Positions 6,594-14,654 of a stretch of DNA of 28,564 bases are shown here, one piece after another. The notes under the pieces are model-generated. The model saw only the letters and a program-made list of their open reading frames with translations. It did no database searches and was not told the origin of the DNA. Both the position numbers and the translations under genes were made by a program. This stretch comes from an uncultured Collinsella sp. (lineage in GTDB: Bacteria; Actinomycetota; Coriobacteriia; Coriobacteriales; Coriobacteriaceae). Position 1 is the stretch's first letter; each line of letters begins with the position of its first letter. The DNA lies in the NCBI GenBank assembly GCA_902464175.1, contig CABQHZ010000012.1, positions 1 to 28,564 of the forward strand. Reading direction: 5' to 3'.

Positions 6594-7251
6594 AGGGCTC
6601 CCAGGGGCAGGGGGCTTCGATGTGGATGTGCTCGCCGGTTACGGGATGCGTGAAGGACACGCTGTGGGCGTGGAGCATAAGGCCGCAGGGACGCGGCGTG
6701 CCGTAGAGCTCGTCGCCTACCAGGGGATGACGCTCGCTCGCCAGATGCACACGGATTTGGTGTTTGCGGCCGGTGAGCAGCTCGACATCGATATACGAGC
6801 GCGTGGGCAGGCCACGACGGCTCTTAAGACGCTTGAGCACCTTGACGCGCGTTTGAGACGGCTTGCCGCTTGCGCCGACGCGCATCTTGCGGCTGTCGTG
6901 ACGGTCGCGGGCGATGGGCTTGTCGATGAGCTTTTCGTTCCAGTCGATCTTGCCCTCGGCGAGCGCCAGGTAGTGCTTTTCGAAAGCGTGGTCGATGACC
7001 ATCTGGTCAAAGGCGGGCTGCGTCTGCTTGTCGAGCGAGAACAGCACCACGCCGGTGGTGTCGCGGTCCAGGCGGTTGAGCGGCTGCATGTCGGTCGCGG
7101 CAAAGCCGTCGCCCATCGCCAGTAGCAGGTCGCTGGCGTAGTCGGTGAGCGTGCGCTCGCCGGTGCCGTCGCCGTGGACGATCATGCCGGCAGGCTTGTC
7201 GATGGCCATGAGCCAGGCGTCGCAGTAGAGGACTTGAGGTTCTTCGTTCAC
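6592..7251 (-). CDS. RluA-family RNA pseudouridine synthase
   Basis: The 219-residue product isomerises uridine to pseudouridine in rRNA or tRNA. It begins with the family's YCDAWLMAIDKPAGMIVHG segment, contains the catalytic loop LNRLDRDTTGVVLFS with the nucleophilic Asp at residue 62, and later GRKHQIRVHLA (161-171) and GDELYG. There is no N-terminal S4 domain, and the length fits the short RluA-type enzymes. The target base cannot be told from sequence. It lies 15 bases downstream of the U32 gene on the same strand, with a GAAAGG ribosome site, so the two RNA-modification-type genes probably form an operon. Confidence 0.92.
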   Translation of the reverse strand: MNEEPQVLYCDAWLMAIDKPAGMIVHGDGTGERTLTDYASDLLLAMGDGFAATDMQPLNRLDRDTTGVVLFSLDKQTQPAFDQMVIDHAFEKHYLALAEGKIDWNEKLIDKPIARDRHDSRKMRVGASGKPSQTRVKVLKRLKSRRGLPTRSYIDVELLTGRKHQIRVHLASERHPLVGDELYGTPRPCGLMLHAHSVSFTHPVTGEHIHIEAPCPWEP

Positions 7252-7266
7252 GTGTAAGCCTTTCGG

Positions 7267-9759
7267 TTAGCTGATTCCCACAAGCATGCAGCCCGAGGTC
7301 GCCCCGCGTAGGCGGGCGGCGGGCTTGCGGCCGGCCTGCGCTGCTTCGACGGCACGACGGACGCGGGCGACGGCACGGCCCACCTCATCCGTCTCGAGCA
7401 GCATTCCGTCCACCATGAGACGACGCACGCCGGCATCGAGCAGCTGAGGAACCTGCGGCGTGAGGTCGATGGGGTAGGCATCGTACAGGCGAGAGCGGCC
7501 GTGGATGTCGGTGCGGACGGGCATGACCTTGCCGTCGATATTCTTGAGCGAGAGCTTGCGGGCACGCAGGCGGCAGTTAGCGCAATCGTGGATGCAGCCG
7601 TTGGCAACCTGCAGAATGCAATGCTCGCTTGTCATGACGCGTGGGCGGCCAAAGACGGTGATGCCCAGAGCCGCGGGCGCGGCGGCGCCGAGCGAGACAA
7701 TCTCGTCGAGCGTGATCTCGGGCGAGAGCCAAAACGCACCGGCTCCGCGCTCGGCAAGCGCCTCCATGCAGGGCGTGTTGTGCACCGGCAGGCAAGAGCG
7801 AATCTCGGCCGTGGCGCCAACCTGGGCGGCCAGGGCAAGCTCGGAGATATTGCCGACGGCGACGGTGGCCCCGGCATTGATCCAGGGATCGACGCGCTCG
7901 TGGTCGACGGCGCGGCAGACCTCGTCGAGTATGGGCACGATGCCCTGCTCAAATGCATCGGCAGGGGAGAGTCCGACAGCCTCGAGCGCATCGGTGGTCA
8001 TATAGATGCGCGCGGCACCCTCGGCACGAGCTGCCTCGGCGGCTTCGAGCGTGGTGACGGCGGCGCAGATCTGCGGCTCGTCGCGGTAATGCTCGGGCAT
8101 GGCGCGCGTACATTTGTCGAGTACCGGCAACTCGAGCGTCTTCGCGCGCTCCTCGTACGGCGCCAGAATGGCCTCCTCCAATGCCTTACAGGCGGCGGCG
8201 CGCACCTTGTGTACGGCGGAGAAGCCCATACCGCAGCCGGCGTCGAGCGAAACGTCAAAGCTCGCTGCCTCAAAGGGCGAGGAGCCCATGCGGCCCACAT
8301 GCTCAACCAGGTCTGCCGCCTCGACGGCGCGGGTCTTGGCGGCCTCGACGGTGAAGCCCGTGGCGGCGGCGGTGAGCGCGGGGTCGTCGCAGCAGGTGAG
8401 TGTGACAGTAAACGGCTCGCCTAGGCGCGCCACGACGGACACATCAACAGCTCGGCGGCGCAGCACATCGCGTTTGAGCGCGGCGCCGGCGGCGTCGATG
8501 GCGCGCTGGCTACGAATCACGCGGACGCGGCAGCCCTTGGGCATGCTGCGGGGCACGCGACATTCGATGATGTCGCCCGCGGCGGCATCATCGGCGGCAA
8601 TGGTGGTCAGGAACTGGTCGAACTCATCGTCGTGGCGAAGCTCCAGCAGGTCGCCCTTGCCCACGGGCTCAAACAACGCAATGCGGGCGATGGCGGCGCG
8701 GCGACGGCGGTCGTCGGGCTTGAGGCCGCGCACATCGCGGTTGGCCGGGCGGCTGCCCAGCACCGTGCCCACGATCTGGCCGCGGTTGTTGGAACGCTCA
8801 TAGCTCATCATCTCGTCGCCCGAGGTGCCGTCCTGATAGGCGTGCGTAAAGTCGCGGTTGAAGCAGCGCTTGAGCTGGCGCTGGCGGGCGGCTTCCTCGT
8901 CCTTGGCAACGGTGGCTCCGGATAGCATGTCGTCAATTTCGTGACGATACACATCGACGATGGAGTACACGTAATCGGGCGCCTTCATGCGGCCCTCGAG
9001 CTTGAGCGACGCGGCACCGGCGTCATACAGACGGCGAACAAGCTGCGAGGTGTTGGTGTCACGCGGGCATAGCGCACGCTCGCGGCCGGCGGGGGAGAGC
9101 GTGCGACCGTTCTCGTCGATCAGCTCGTAGGGCAGACGGCAGGGCTGGGCGCACATGCCACGGTTGGCCGATCGTCCCGCCATGGCAAAGCTCGAAAGCA
9201 GGCACAGGCCCGAGTAGCAAAAGCAGATGGCGCCGTGGCTAAAGACCTCAAGGTCCACATCGGGCGCGGCATCGTGAATGGTGGCAATTTCGTCGATGGA
9301 AAGCTCGCGCGAGAGAGTCACGCGGTCGGCGCCCTGCTCGCGGCACCAAAGGGTTCCGCGGTCGTCGTGGATGTTCGCCTGGGTTGAGATGTGCGTCTCG
9401 ATACCGGGCATCGTGCGCTTGACCTCAAAGAACAGGCCCCAGTCCTGGATGATGAAGGCGTCGGCGCCCAACGTGGAGCAGCGATGGATGAGTTGCAACG
9501 CATCGCCCATCTCGGACTGCTTGATGACGATGTTGACCGTGACGTAGACGCGCGACCCGGCTAGATGTGCGGCGCGGCAGGCTTGCTCAAAGGCCTCGTC
9601 GGTAAAGTTGGTGGCCTTGCGGCGGGCGTTGAAGCTGCCCATGCCGCAGTAGATGGCATCTGCCCCGGCGGCGAGCGCGGCTGCAAAGGGCTCGGGCCCT
9701 CCGGCGGGCGCCAAAAGCTCGGGTCTGCGGTTGGTGGTTCGACTGGCGGTTGCGGTCAT
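7267..9759 (-). CDS. Peptidase U32 family Fe-S protein, RlhA-like, with second C-terminal U32-type region
   Basis: This 830-residue protein starts after GAAAGGCAGG with RRPELLAPAGG and the AAGADAIYCG strand typical of the U32 TIM barrel. The signature EVFSHGAICFCYSGLCLLSS...GRSANRGMCAQPCR lies at residues 171-208, with cysteines 179, 186, 203 and 207 in the positions that bind an iron-sulfur cluster in RlhA/TrhP-type enzymes. A middle region resembles the DUF3656 insert of RlhA. The C-terminus holds a second barrel-like part with the CIHDCANCR cluster. Proteins of this type hydroxylate 23S rRNA or tRNA bases using prephenate. Older annotations call them collagenase-like peptidases. rRNA modification is the better inference because it shares an operon with a pseudouridine synthase. 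Confidence 0.88.
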   Translation of the reverse strand: MTATASRTTNRRPELLAPAGGPEPFAAALAAGADAIYCGMGSFNARRKATNFTDEAFEQACRAAHLAGSRVYVTVNIVIKQSEMGDALQLIHRCSTLGADAFIIQDWGLFFEVKRTMPGIETHISTQANIHDDRGTLWCREQGADRVTLSRELSIDEIATIHDAAPDVDLEVFSHGAICFCYSGLCLLSSFAMAGRSANRGMCAQPCRLPYELIDENGRTLSPAGRERALCPRDTNTSQLVRRLYDAGAASLKLEGRMKAPDYVYSIVDVYRHEIDDMLSGATVAKDEEAARQRQLKRCFNRDFTHAYQDGTSGDEMMSYERSNNRGQIVGTVLGSRPANRDVRGLKPDDRRRRAAIARIALFEPVGKGDLLELRHDDEFDQFLTTIAADDAAAGDIIECRVPRSMPKGCRVRVIRSQRAIDAAGAALKRDVLRRRAVDVSVVARLGEPFTVTLTCCDDPALTAAATGFTVEAAKTRAVEAADLVEHVGRMGSSPFEAASFDVSLDAGCGMGFSAVHKVRAAACKALEEAILAPYEERAKTLELPVLDKCTRAMPEHYRDEPQICAAVTTLEAAEAARAEGAARIYMTTDALEAVGLSPADAFEQGIVPILDEVCRAVDHERVDPWINAGATVAVGNISELALAAQVGATAEIRSCLPVHNTPCMEALAERGAGAFWLSPEITLDEIVSLGAAAPAALGITVFGRPRVMTSEHCILQVANGCIHDCANCRLRARKLSLKNIDGKVMPVRTDIHGRSRLYDAYPIDLTPQVPQLLDAGVRRLMVDGMLLETDEVGRAVARVRRAVEAAQAGRKPAARLRGATSGCMLVGIS

Positions 9760-9941
9760 ATCCTGCCTTTCAAAATGCTCAGATAATCAAAAGTATAGTG
9801 GTGCCGTCGCGGCAGGCGATGCCCGTGCTCTAAGCGGGATAAAGTCTTCAGCAGCTTGGACTGGCTGCTCCACATGAGAACCGTTCAGCGGTCCGGGGAA
9901 ACCGTTGGGCGATAAAATATTCTCGCAACGTGATAATAATC

Positions 9942-9970
9942 TTGCATCGCGCGGAAACCTTGAGTACTAT
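9942..9970 (+). promoter_or_regulatory. Sigma-70-type promoter for ridA
   Basis: A -35 box TTGCAT (9942-9947) and a -10 box TACTAT (9965-9970) are separated by exactly 17 bp in an AT-richer stretch. Transcription would begin near 9977, two bases before a 13-bp hairpin. The rest of the 300-bp gap 9760-10059 holds only short hairpins and no gene. Confidence 0.55.
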
Positions 9971-9978
9971 CCCAATCA

Positions 9979-10026
9979 AGCGCGGCGTTCAGACCGAACT
10001 GTGCCTCCCGGTGTGAACGCCGCGCT
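9979..10026 (+). promoter_or_regulatory. 5'-terminal hairpin in the ridA leader
   Basis: Bases 9979-9991 and 10014-10026 are perfect 13-bp complements (AGCGCGGCGTTCA) around a 22-nt loop that contains GTGCCTCCCGG. The hairpin begins at about +2 of the predicted transcript and ends 34 bases before the ridA start, leaving the AAGGAG site free. It may stabilise the mRNA or control it; the sequence does not decide. Confidence 0.55.
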
Positions 10027-10059
10027 CACGCTCTCTCAACTGATTGTAAGGAGAAAAAC

Positions 10060-10437
10060 ATGAGCAAGACCGTCGTGTCTTCCGATAACGCACCCGCAGC
10101 CATCGGCCCGTATTCCCCCGGCATCCAGACCGGCAACATGGTCTTCCTGTCCGGCCAGCTGGGCATTGACCCCGCGACCGGCAAGATGCCCGAGGGCGTC
10201 GAGGCCCAGGCCAAGCAGTCCCTCGCCAACGTCGAGGCCCTGCTGACCGCTGCCGGCGCCACCTTTGCCGATGTCGTCAAGACCACGGTCTACCTAGCCG
10301 ACATCGCCGACTTCGCTGCCGTGAACGAGATCTACGCCTCCAAGTTCGTGGCTCCGTTCCCCGCGCGCAGCGCCTTCCAGGTTGCCGCCCTTCCGGCCGG
10401 CGGTCTGGTCGAGATTGAGGTCGTCGCCGCTCTCTAA
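10060..10437 (+). CDS. ridA: RidA family enamine/imine deaminase
   Basis: The 125-residue protein has the full RidA pattern: AIGPYSPGIQTGNMVFLSGQLGIDP at residues 14-38, VVKTTVYLADIADFAAVNEIY at 72-92, and PARSAFQVAALPAGGLVEIEVVA at the end. Arg103 is the residue that holds the carboxylate of the substrate, and Glu118 or Glu120 lies in the expected catalytic place. RidA hydrolyses 2-aminoacrylate and related intermediates released by PLP lyases before they damage other PLP enzymes. YgeX-type diaminopropionate ammonia-lyase, encoded 17 kb downstream, is one such source. It has its own promoter, an AAGGAG site and a terminator, so it is monocistronic. Confidence 0.93.
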   Translation: MSKTVVSSDNAPAAIGPYSPGIQTGNMVFLSGQLGIDPATGKMPEGVEAQAKQSLANVEALLTAAGATFADVVKTTVYLADIADFAAVNEIYASKFVAPFPARSAFQVAALPAGGLVEIEVVAAL

Positions 10438-10467
10438 GGCGTTGGCAACAACTAAACATGACATGCA

Positions 10468-10501
10468 AAAAGACCCTGCAGCGCGAGCTGCAGGGTCTTT
10501 T
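10468..10501. terminator. Bidirectional terminator between ridA and the PAS regulator
   Basis: A perfect 15-bp stem (10468-10482 with 10487-10501) has a GCGA tetraloop, with A-rich and T-rich ends on either side. It serves ridA on the plus strand and can serve the regulator ending at 10552 on the minus strand. Confidence 0.92.
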
Positions 10502-10551
10502 GTCAAGTGACGGATTGCTTGTGGAGTCACCAAGGGTAGCCTTTTTGTTTG

Positions 10552-11208
10552 TTAGCCTTCCTTGCGGACTTTTTGCAGGTAGCGGTAGACGCTGGGCTCC
10601 GAGATGCCCAGCGCGGTGGCGGCGCAGGCCACGGCGCCCTTGAGCATGAACACCCCGTTGCCGTTGAGGTGGCGAATGACGTCCACGCGGTCGCTCTGAC
10701 CAAGCGACGCCACATCCAGCCCGCGCGCGCTCAGCAACTCGGCAATGCTGCGGTCGATGAGCTCCTGTGTGGACTCCGAAAGGCTTTCGACCTCGATAGG
10801 GGCGGGCTCCGTGCGCGTCGGCGCCGCGTCGAAGCATGCCATGAGCTGCTGCGCCATGGTGTTGATGGAGCGCACGGTCGAGAGGTCGGTGTTGACGCAG
10901 AGCATACCGACGATCTCGTTATCCTCGCGGATAAAGTACGTCGCTGACTCCAGCGTCTTGCCGCCGGCGCCGCGGCCCTCGTAGCCCGTAATAAACGGCA
11001 GGTCGCGATACTTGGGGTCGTGCATGATCTTGAGCGCCAGATCGGTGGCGGGACCGCCGACCTTACGGCCGCTCACGATGCCGTTGCGAATATCGACGAT
11101 GGCGTGGTCGGGATCCGAGAAATCGTGCAGCACGATTTCGCTGTTCTTGCCGAGTATCTGCTCCAGGAAATCGACCATCGGCAAAAAGCGACGTACGGTC
11201 TCGTTCAC
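10552..11208 (-). CDS. YheO-like PAS-HTH transcriptional regulator, upstream block
   Basis: The best start is a GTG at 11208-11206, preceded by AAAGGAG with a 6-nt spacer. The frame runs on upstream to 11349 but without a ribosome site. The product is 218 residues. An N-terminal PAS_6-type sensor (residues about 10-115, with SEIVLHDF, IVSGRKVGGPATDLAL and TYFIREDNEIVGMLCVNTD) precedes a C-terminal helix-turn-helix (ALGISEPSVYRYLQKVRKEG). This is the YheO/DauR family, which often controls amino acid or nucleobase catabolism. It is divergent from the purine permease, which is probably its target, and it shares its architecture with the regulator at 26059-26712. Confidence 0.88.
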   Translation of the reverse strand: MNETVRRFLPMVDFLEQILGKNSEIVLHDFSDPDHAIVDIRNGIVSGRKVGGPATDLALKIMHDPKYRDLPFITGYEGRGAGGKTLESATYFIREDNEIVGMLCVNTDLSTVRSINTMAQQLMACFDAAPTRTEPAPIEVESLSESTQELIDRSIAELLSARGLDVASLGQSDRVDVIRHLNGNGVFMLKGAVACAATALGISEPSVYRYLQKVRKEG

Positions 11209-11233
11209 GGGCAACTCCTTTGGGTGAAATCGG

Positions 11234-11250
11234 AATTGTTCATAACAATT
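11234..11250. promoter_or_regulatory. Perfect palindrome AATTGTT-CAT-AACAATT
   Basis: Seven-base arms 11234-11240 and 11244-11250 flank a 3-bp centre, 26 bp upstream of the regulator's GTG. The half-site TTGTT/AACAA also makes up the paired palindromes in front of ygeX at 26832-26897, next to the other PAS-HTH regulator. An operator for autoregulation is inferred. Confidence 0.45.
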
Positions 11251-11444
11251 TTTTCTCATGGTAACACGGTGTCTATTGACTCGCATATTCGCAGGTACAT
11301 TGCGTAATACGGACGAGCGGTAGGAATTTGGCGGTAAACGGTCGACCAAAAGAAAAGTTAGATGTTATTTTGACCAGGCACTTTCCTGACCTGCGGAAAT
11401 GCATAATCCCAGCTCAAGAACAGTCTGATAACAAAAAATTATTA

Positions 11445-11473
11445 TTGAGAATGAGAATCATCTTTAATACGAT
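11445..11473 (+). promoter_or_regulatory. Promoter of the purine permease operon with Fur-like spacer
   Basis: A -35 TTGAGA (11445-11450) and a -10 TACGAT (11468-11473) are 17 bp apart. An AT-rich AACAAA-AAA-TTATTA element (11430-11444) touches the -35 on its upstream side. The spacer contains GAGAATGAGAATCATCTTT (11447-11465), which by my alignment matches 14 of 19 positions of the classical Fur box. Transcription would start near 11480 and leave an 80-nt leader. No gene is seen in 11209-11560. Confidence 0.55.
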
Positions 11474-11560
11474 ATGCAACGAAGGCACAACCTCAACCCC
11501 GCACTGCGTCACAATAGAGCGTTAGATGCGAAAACAACTATTTCGAGGATTGGTGGTCAA

Positions 11561-12955
11561 ATGACCCAGGAGACGGTTAAGAACGGCACTGAAGCCCTGT
11601 TCACTCGTGAAGGCATGCCTCCCGTTAAGGAAATGATCCCGTGTGCCCTTCAGCACGTACTGGCATCGTTTGCCGGCATCATCACCCCGGCTGTCATCAT
11701 GGCCGGCGTCTACGGCTTTAATAGCCAGCAGAGCACCGACATCATCCAGGTCGCGCTCATTCTTTCGGCGATCGACACGGCCCTTCAGGCCTTTGCCCCC
11801 TTCCGTCGCATCGGCGGCGGCCTGCCCATCGTCATGGGCGTTTCGTTCGCGTTCCTCCCGGCCCTGCAGGCCATGGGCGCCTCGGGCTTTAGCTTTGGCG
11901 CGCTGTTGGGCGGCGAGATTGTCGGCGGTGCCGTCGCGGTCCTCTTTGGTTTGGCCTACAGCAAGATTAAGTGGCTGTTCCCACCCGTCGTGACCGGTAC
12001 GGTCATCTTCTCCATCGGCGTTTCGCTGTATCCCACGGCCGTCAAGTATATGGCCGGCGGTATGGGTACGCCACTGTGGGGCACCCCGCAGGCCTGGTGC
12101 GTCGCTCTTATCACCTTCGCCGTGGTCTTTGCGCTCGCCAACTTTGGCAAGGGCACGCTCAAGCTGGGATCCGTGTTCTTTGGCATGATCGTTGGCATGA
12201 TCGTCTCCATCCCCTTTGGCATGATCGACTTCTCAAGCGTCGCCACCGCTCAGGTCTTCGCCCTTCCCAAGCTCATGCCCTATGCGCTCGAGTTTGATCC
12301 CGAGGTCTGCATTACCCTCGCCGTCGTGTTCCCCATGGTTGCCATCCAGGTTATCGGCGACGTCTCCGCCGCCTGCCTGGGCTCCATCGACCGTATGCCC
12401 ACCGAGCGCGAGCTCTCCGGCGCTATCGTGTCCCAGGGCCTCACCTCTATGGTCGGCGGCCTGCTGGGCGGTCTTCCCACCAGCGCCCTTGGCCAGAACG
12501 TGGGCATCATCTGCTCCAACAAGGTCGTCAACAAGTGGGTCTTTGTGATCATCGCGGCCGTCTTTGCCATCGCCGGTCTGTTCCCGCAGCTCTCTGCCGT
12601 CCTTTCCGCTATCCCGCAGCCCGTCATCGGCGGCGCGACCGTCGGCGTCTTTGGCACCATTACCATGAACGGCGTGCGCATGTTCACCCGCGAGGGCCTC
12701 ACGCAGCGCACTACCACCATCGTCGGTACCTCCGTCGTCTTTGGCCTGGGTATCTGGATGGCCAGCGGTTGCCTTGCCGGCGAGGGTATGCCCGCCTGGG
12801 TGTCCACCGTCATCGGCTCCAATGCCGTAACCCCCACCGCCATCATGGCCATCGTCCTTAACCTGATTCTTCCGCAGACGCCGGTCGTGGCTCAGCACAT
12901 CGATGCTGCCAAGGACGCTGCCGTGGATCTGGTCTTGCCCGAGAGCAAGAAGTAA
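11561..12955 (+). CDS. NCS2 family purine (xanthine/urate-type) permease
   Basis: The 464-residue membrane protein has the NCS2 opening MIPCALQHVLASFAGIITPAVIMA at residues 25-48 and enough hydrophobic segments for the 14-helix fold of this family. Members move xanthine, urate or uracil with protons or sodium. The motif GQNVGIICSNK lies at 311-321, with Gln312-Asn313 where the family has the substrate-binding Q/E-N pair. In the preceding key segment MVAIQVIGDVSA, Gln263 stands where most characterised members carry an essential Glu. The start is the ATG at 11561 after GAGGATTGGTGG; the upstream in-frame ATG at 11474 would add 29 non-conserved residues. The genes that follow make urate or xanthine the likely cargo. 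Confidence 0.9.
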   Translation: MTQETVKNGTEALFTREGMPPVKEMIPCALQHVLASFAGIITPAVIMAGVYGFNSQQSTDIIQVALILSAIDTALQAFAPFRRIGGGLPIVMGVSFAFLPALQAMGASGFSFGALLGGEIVGGAVAVLFGLAYSKIKWLFPPVVTGTVIFSIGVSLYPTAVKYMAGGMGTPLWGTPQAWCVALITFAVVFALANFGKGTLKLGSVFFGMIVGMIVSIPFGMIDFSSVATAQVFALPKLMPYALEFDPEVCITLAVVFPMVAIQVIGDVSAACLGSIDRMPTERELSGAIVSQGLTSMVGGLLGGLPTSALGQNVGIICSNKVVNKWVFVIIAAVFAIAGLFPQLSAVLSAIPQPVIGGATVGVFGTITMNGVRMFTREGLTQRTTTIVGTSVVFGLGIWMASGCLAGEGMPAWVSTVIGSNAVTPTAIMAIVLNLILPQTPVVAQHIDAAKDAAVDLVLPESKK

Positions 12956-12971
12956 CCAATTCGGTGCTATT

Positions 12972-13133
12972 CGTCGGCGGACGCATCGCCTCGTCCGCCG
13001 ACGTCATGCGGCGTCAAGCCGCACTTCAAAGGGTTTGTCCCTTTGGTGAAGCGTTGACGGGAGAGGGCCCGTTTCCGGTGTAGGCCGGCGCTTCGCACTC
13101 CGCCATGTCAGAGGTGTCAAACCCCGCCTCTGA
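12972..13133 (+). promoter_or_regulatory. Structured intergenic RNA before ssnA
   Basis: The 195-bp gap after the permease holds several hairpins. A perfect 12-bp stem pairs 12972-12983 with 12992-13003, without a T-run. A TGCGGC/GCCGCA hairpin lies at about 13006-13022, and a CTTCAAAGGG/CCCTTTGGTGAAG hairpin follows directly after it, to about 13052. A 7-bp stem pairs 13108-13114 with 13127-13133, just before the ssnA ribosome site. It could set differential expression within the operon or hold a riboswitch, but I recognise no known aptamer. Confidence 0.4.
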
Positions 13134-13150
13134 TGTTGAAGGGAGCATCC

Positions 13151-14506
13151 ATGCTTCTGGTCGCTAACGGTTCCGTCTTTACCCGCAACGCTCAGACCCC
13201 GTTCATTCCCAACGGTGCGGTCGCCATTGACGGAGATACGATCGTCGAAGTGGGCCCCGAGTGCGAGCTCAAGGTCAAGTACCCGGATGCCGAGTACGTC
13301 GACGCCCAGGGCAACCTCATCATGCCCGGACTCATCAATTGCCACACCCACATCTACTCGGGTCTGGCTCGCGGCCTTGCCATTAAGGGCTGCAACCCCA
13401 CCAACTTCCTGGAGAATCTTGAGCAGCAGTGGTGGAAGATCGATGACAACCTGACGCTCGACGGCACCAAGGCCAGCGCCTATGCCACGATTCTGGACTC
13501 CATCCGCGATGGCGTCACAACGATCTTCGATCACCACGCGAGCTTCTGCGAGATCCCGGGCAGCCTCTTTACCATTAAGGATGCAGCTCAGGAGCTGGGC
13601 ATGCGTTCGTGCCTGTGCTACGAGGTCTCCGACCGCCGCGGCCAGGAAAAATGCGACCAGGCCATTGCCGAGAACGCCGAGTTTGCCCAGTGGGCCGCCA
13701 AGGAGCGTCGCGATAACGACAATCACATGATCGCCGCCATGTTTGGCGGTCACGCCACCTTTACGCTTTCGGACGAGACCATGGACAAGATGGCCGAGGC
13801 CAACAACGGCCTGACCGGCTTCCACATCCATGTGTGCGAGGGCATGAATGACGTGTGGGACTCCCGTCTCAACCGTGGTGGCATCAGCCCCGTCGAGCGC
13901 CTGCTGCAGCACAATCTGCTGGGTCCCGACACCATGCTCGGCCACTGCATCCACGTGACGCCCGCCGAGATGGATATCGTCAAGGAGTCCGGCACCTGGC
14001 TCGTCAACAACCCCGAATCCAATATGGGCAACGCCGTGGGCTGCGCCCCCGTGCTCGAGTTCTTCCGCCGCGGCATCCCCGTGTGCATGGGCACCGACGC
14101 CTACACCCACGATATGCTCGAGAGCCTCAAGGTCTTCCTGATCATTCAGCGCCACAACGCCGCCATGCCCAACGTGGGCTGGTGCGAGGCCATGACCATG
14201 CTGTTCGAGAACAACGCCAAGATGGCGAGCAAGTACTTCGATCGCAAGCTCGGTGTGCTCGAGGCCGGTGCTGCCGCCGACGTCATCGTTATGGACTACA
14301 AGCCCTTTACGCCGCTGAGCGAGGAGAACATCGACGGCCACATGCTCTTTGGCATGATGGGCAAAAATTGCCGCACCACCATCATCAACGGCCGCGTCCT
14401 GTACAAGGATCGCGAGTTCGTTGGCATTGATGAGGACAAGATCAACGCGTGGACCATGGCCGAGTCCAAGAAGCTCTGGAGCACGCTCAACGATCGCGCC
14501 TACTAA
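13151..14506 (+). CDS. ssnA: Putative aminohydrolase SsnA
   Basis: The 451-residue protein is an amidohydrolase-superfamily enzyme of the SsnA type. Metal ligands are visible: His65-x-His67 in GLINCHTHIYS, His225/His227 in FHIHVCEG, His265 and His268 in GHCIHVT, and Asp316 in GTDAYTHD. The NPESNMGNAVG segment follows at about 287-297. Relatives deaminate purine-like rings or guanidino groups, and ssnA is one of the genes associated with anaerobic purine/urate breakdown in gut bacteria. Its exact substrate is not settled from sequence. The start ATG at 13151 follows GAAGGGA with a 6-nt spacer, which excludes the in-frame ATG at 13133. Confidence 0.93.
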   Translation: MLLVANGSVFTRNAQTPFIPNGAVAIDGDTIVEVGPECELKVKYPDAEYVDAQGNLIMPGLINCHTHIYSGLARGLAIKGCNPTNFLENLEQQWWKIDDNLTLDGTKASAYATILDSIRDGVTTIFDHHASFCEIPGSLFTIKDAAQELGMRSCLCYEVSDRRGQEKCDQAIAENAEFAQWAAKERRDNDNHMIAAMFGGHATFTLSDETMDKMAEANNGLTGFHIHVCEGMNDVWDSRLNRGGISPVERLLQHNLLGPDTMLGHCIHVTPAEMDIVKESGTWLVNNPESNMGNAVGCAPVLEFFRRGIPVCMGTDAYTHDMLESLKVFLIIQRHNAAMPNVGWCEAMTMLFENNAKMASKYFDRKLGVLEAGAAADVIVMDYKPFTPLSEENIDGHMLFGMMGKNCRTTIINGRVLYKDREFVGIDEDKINAWTMAESKKLWSTLNDRAY

Positions 14507-14521
14507 TTACAAGTAGATTTG

Positions 14522-14635
14522 CGCGCGTCAGATGTTTCGCCGCATCCGACGCGCGTATAGGCGACCTCCGCGGGGTCGCCGGCGCTGTGCTAGCGCTACA
14601 CCGTATTTGCGCCCGCCGCGCGGTCTCGCCGGGCG
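14522..14635 (+). promoter_or_regulatory. Structured intergenic RNA before ygfK
   Basis: The 148-bp gap between ssnA and ygfK can form four hairpins in a row. These are 14522-14529 with 14548-14555 (extended inward by GATG/CATC), 14560-14566 with 14574-14580, 14582-14586 with 14592-14596, and 14610-14615 with 14630-14635. The GAGAGGAG site of ygfK remains outside. No T-run is present. An mRNA-processing or protective role is inferred. Confidence 0.4.
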
Positions 14636-14654
14636 TTACAGAGAGGAGCTCACT

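Noticed and set aside
6496..7125. Plus-strand frame beginning in the palindrome array and crossing the pseudouridine synthase
   Set aside because: The minus strand has the RLDRDTTG catalytic motif; the plus frame starts in repeat DNA and has no ribosome site.
11209..11349. Longer N-terminus for the first PAS-HTH regulator
   Set aside because: The added residues overlap the palindrome and promoter region, lack family similarity and have no ribosome site; GTG at 11208 has AAAGGAG.
12972..13003. Terminator after the permease
   Set aside because: The 12-bp stem has no following T-run, and the downstream genes belong to the same pathway.
12956..13150. Known purine or molybdenum cofactor riboswitch
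   Set aside because: Hairpins are clear, but I could not match the conserved core of a described aptamer, so only a structured leader is reported.
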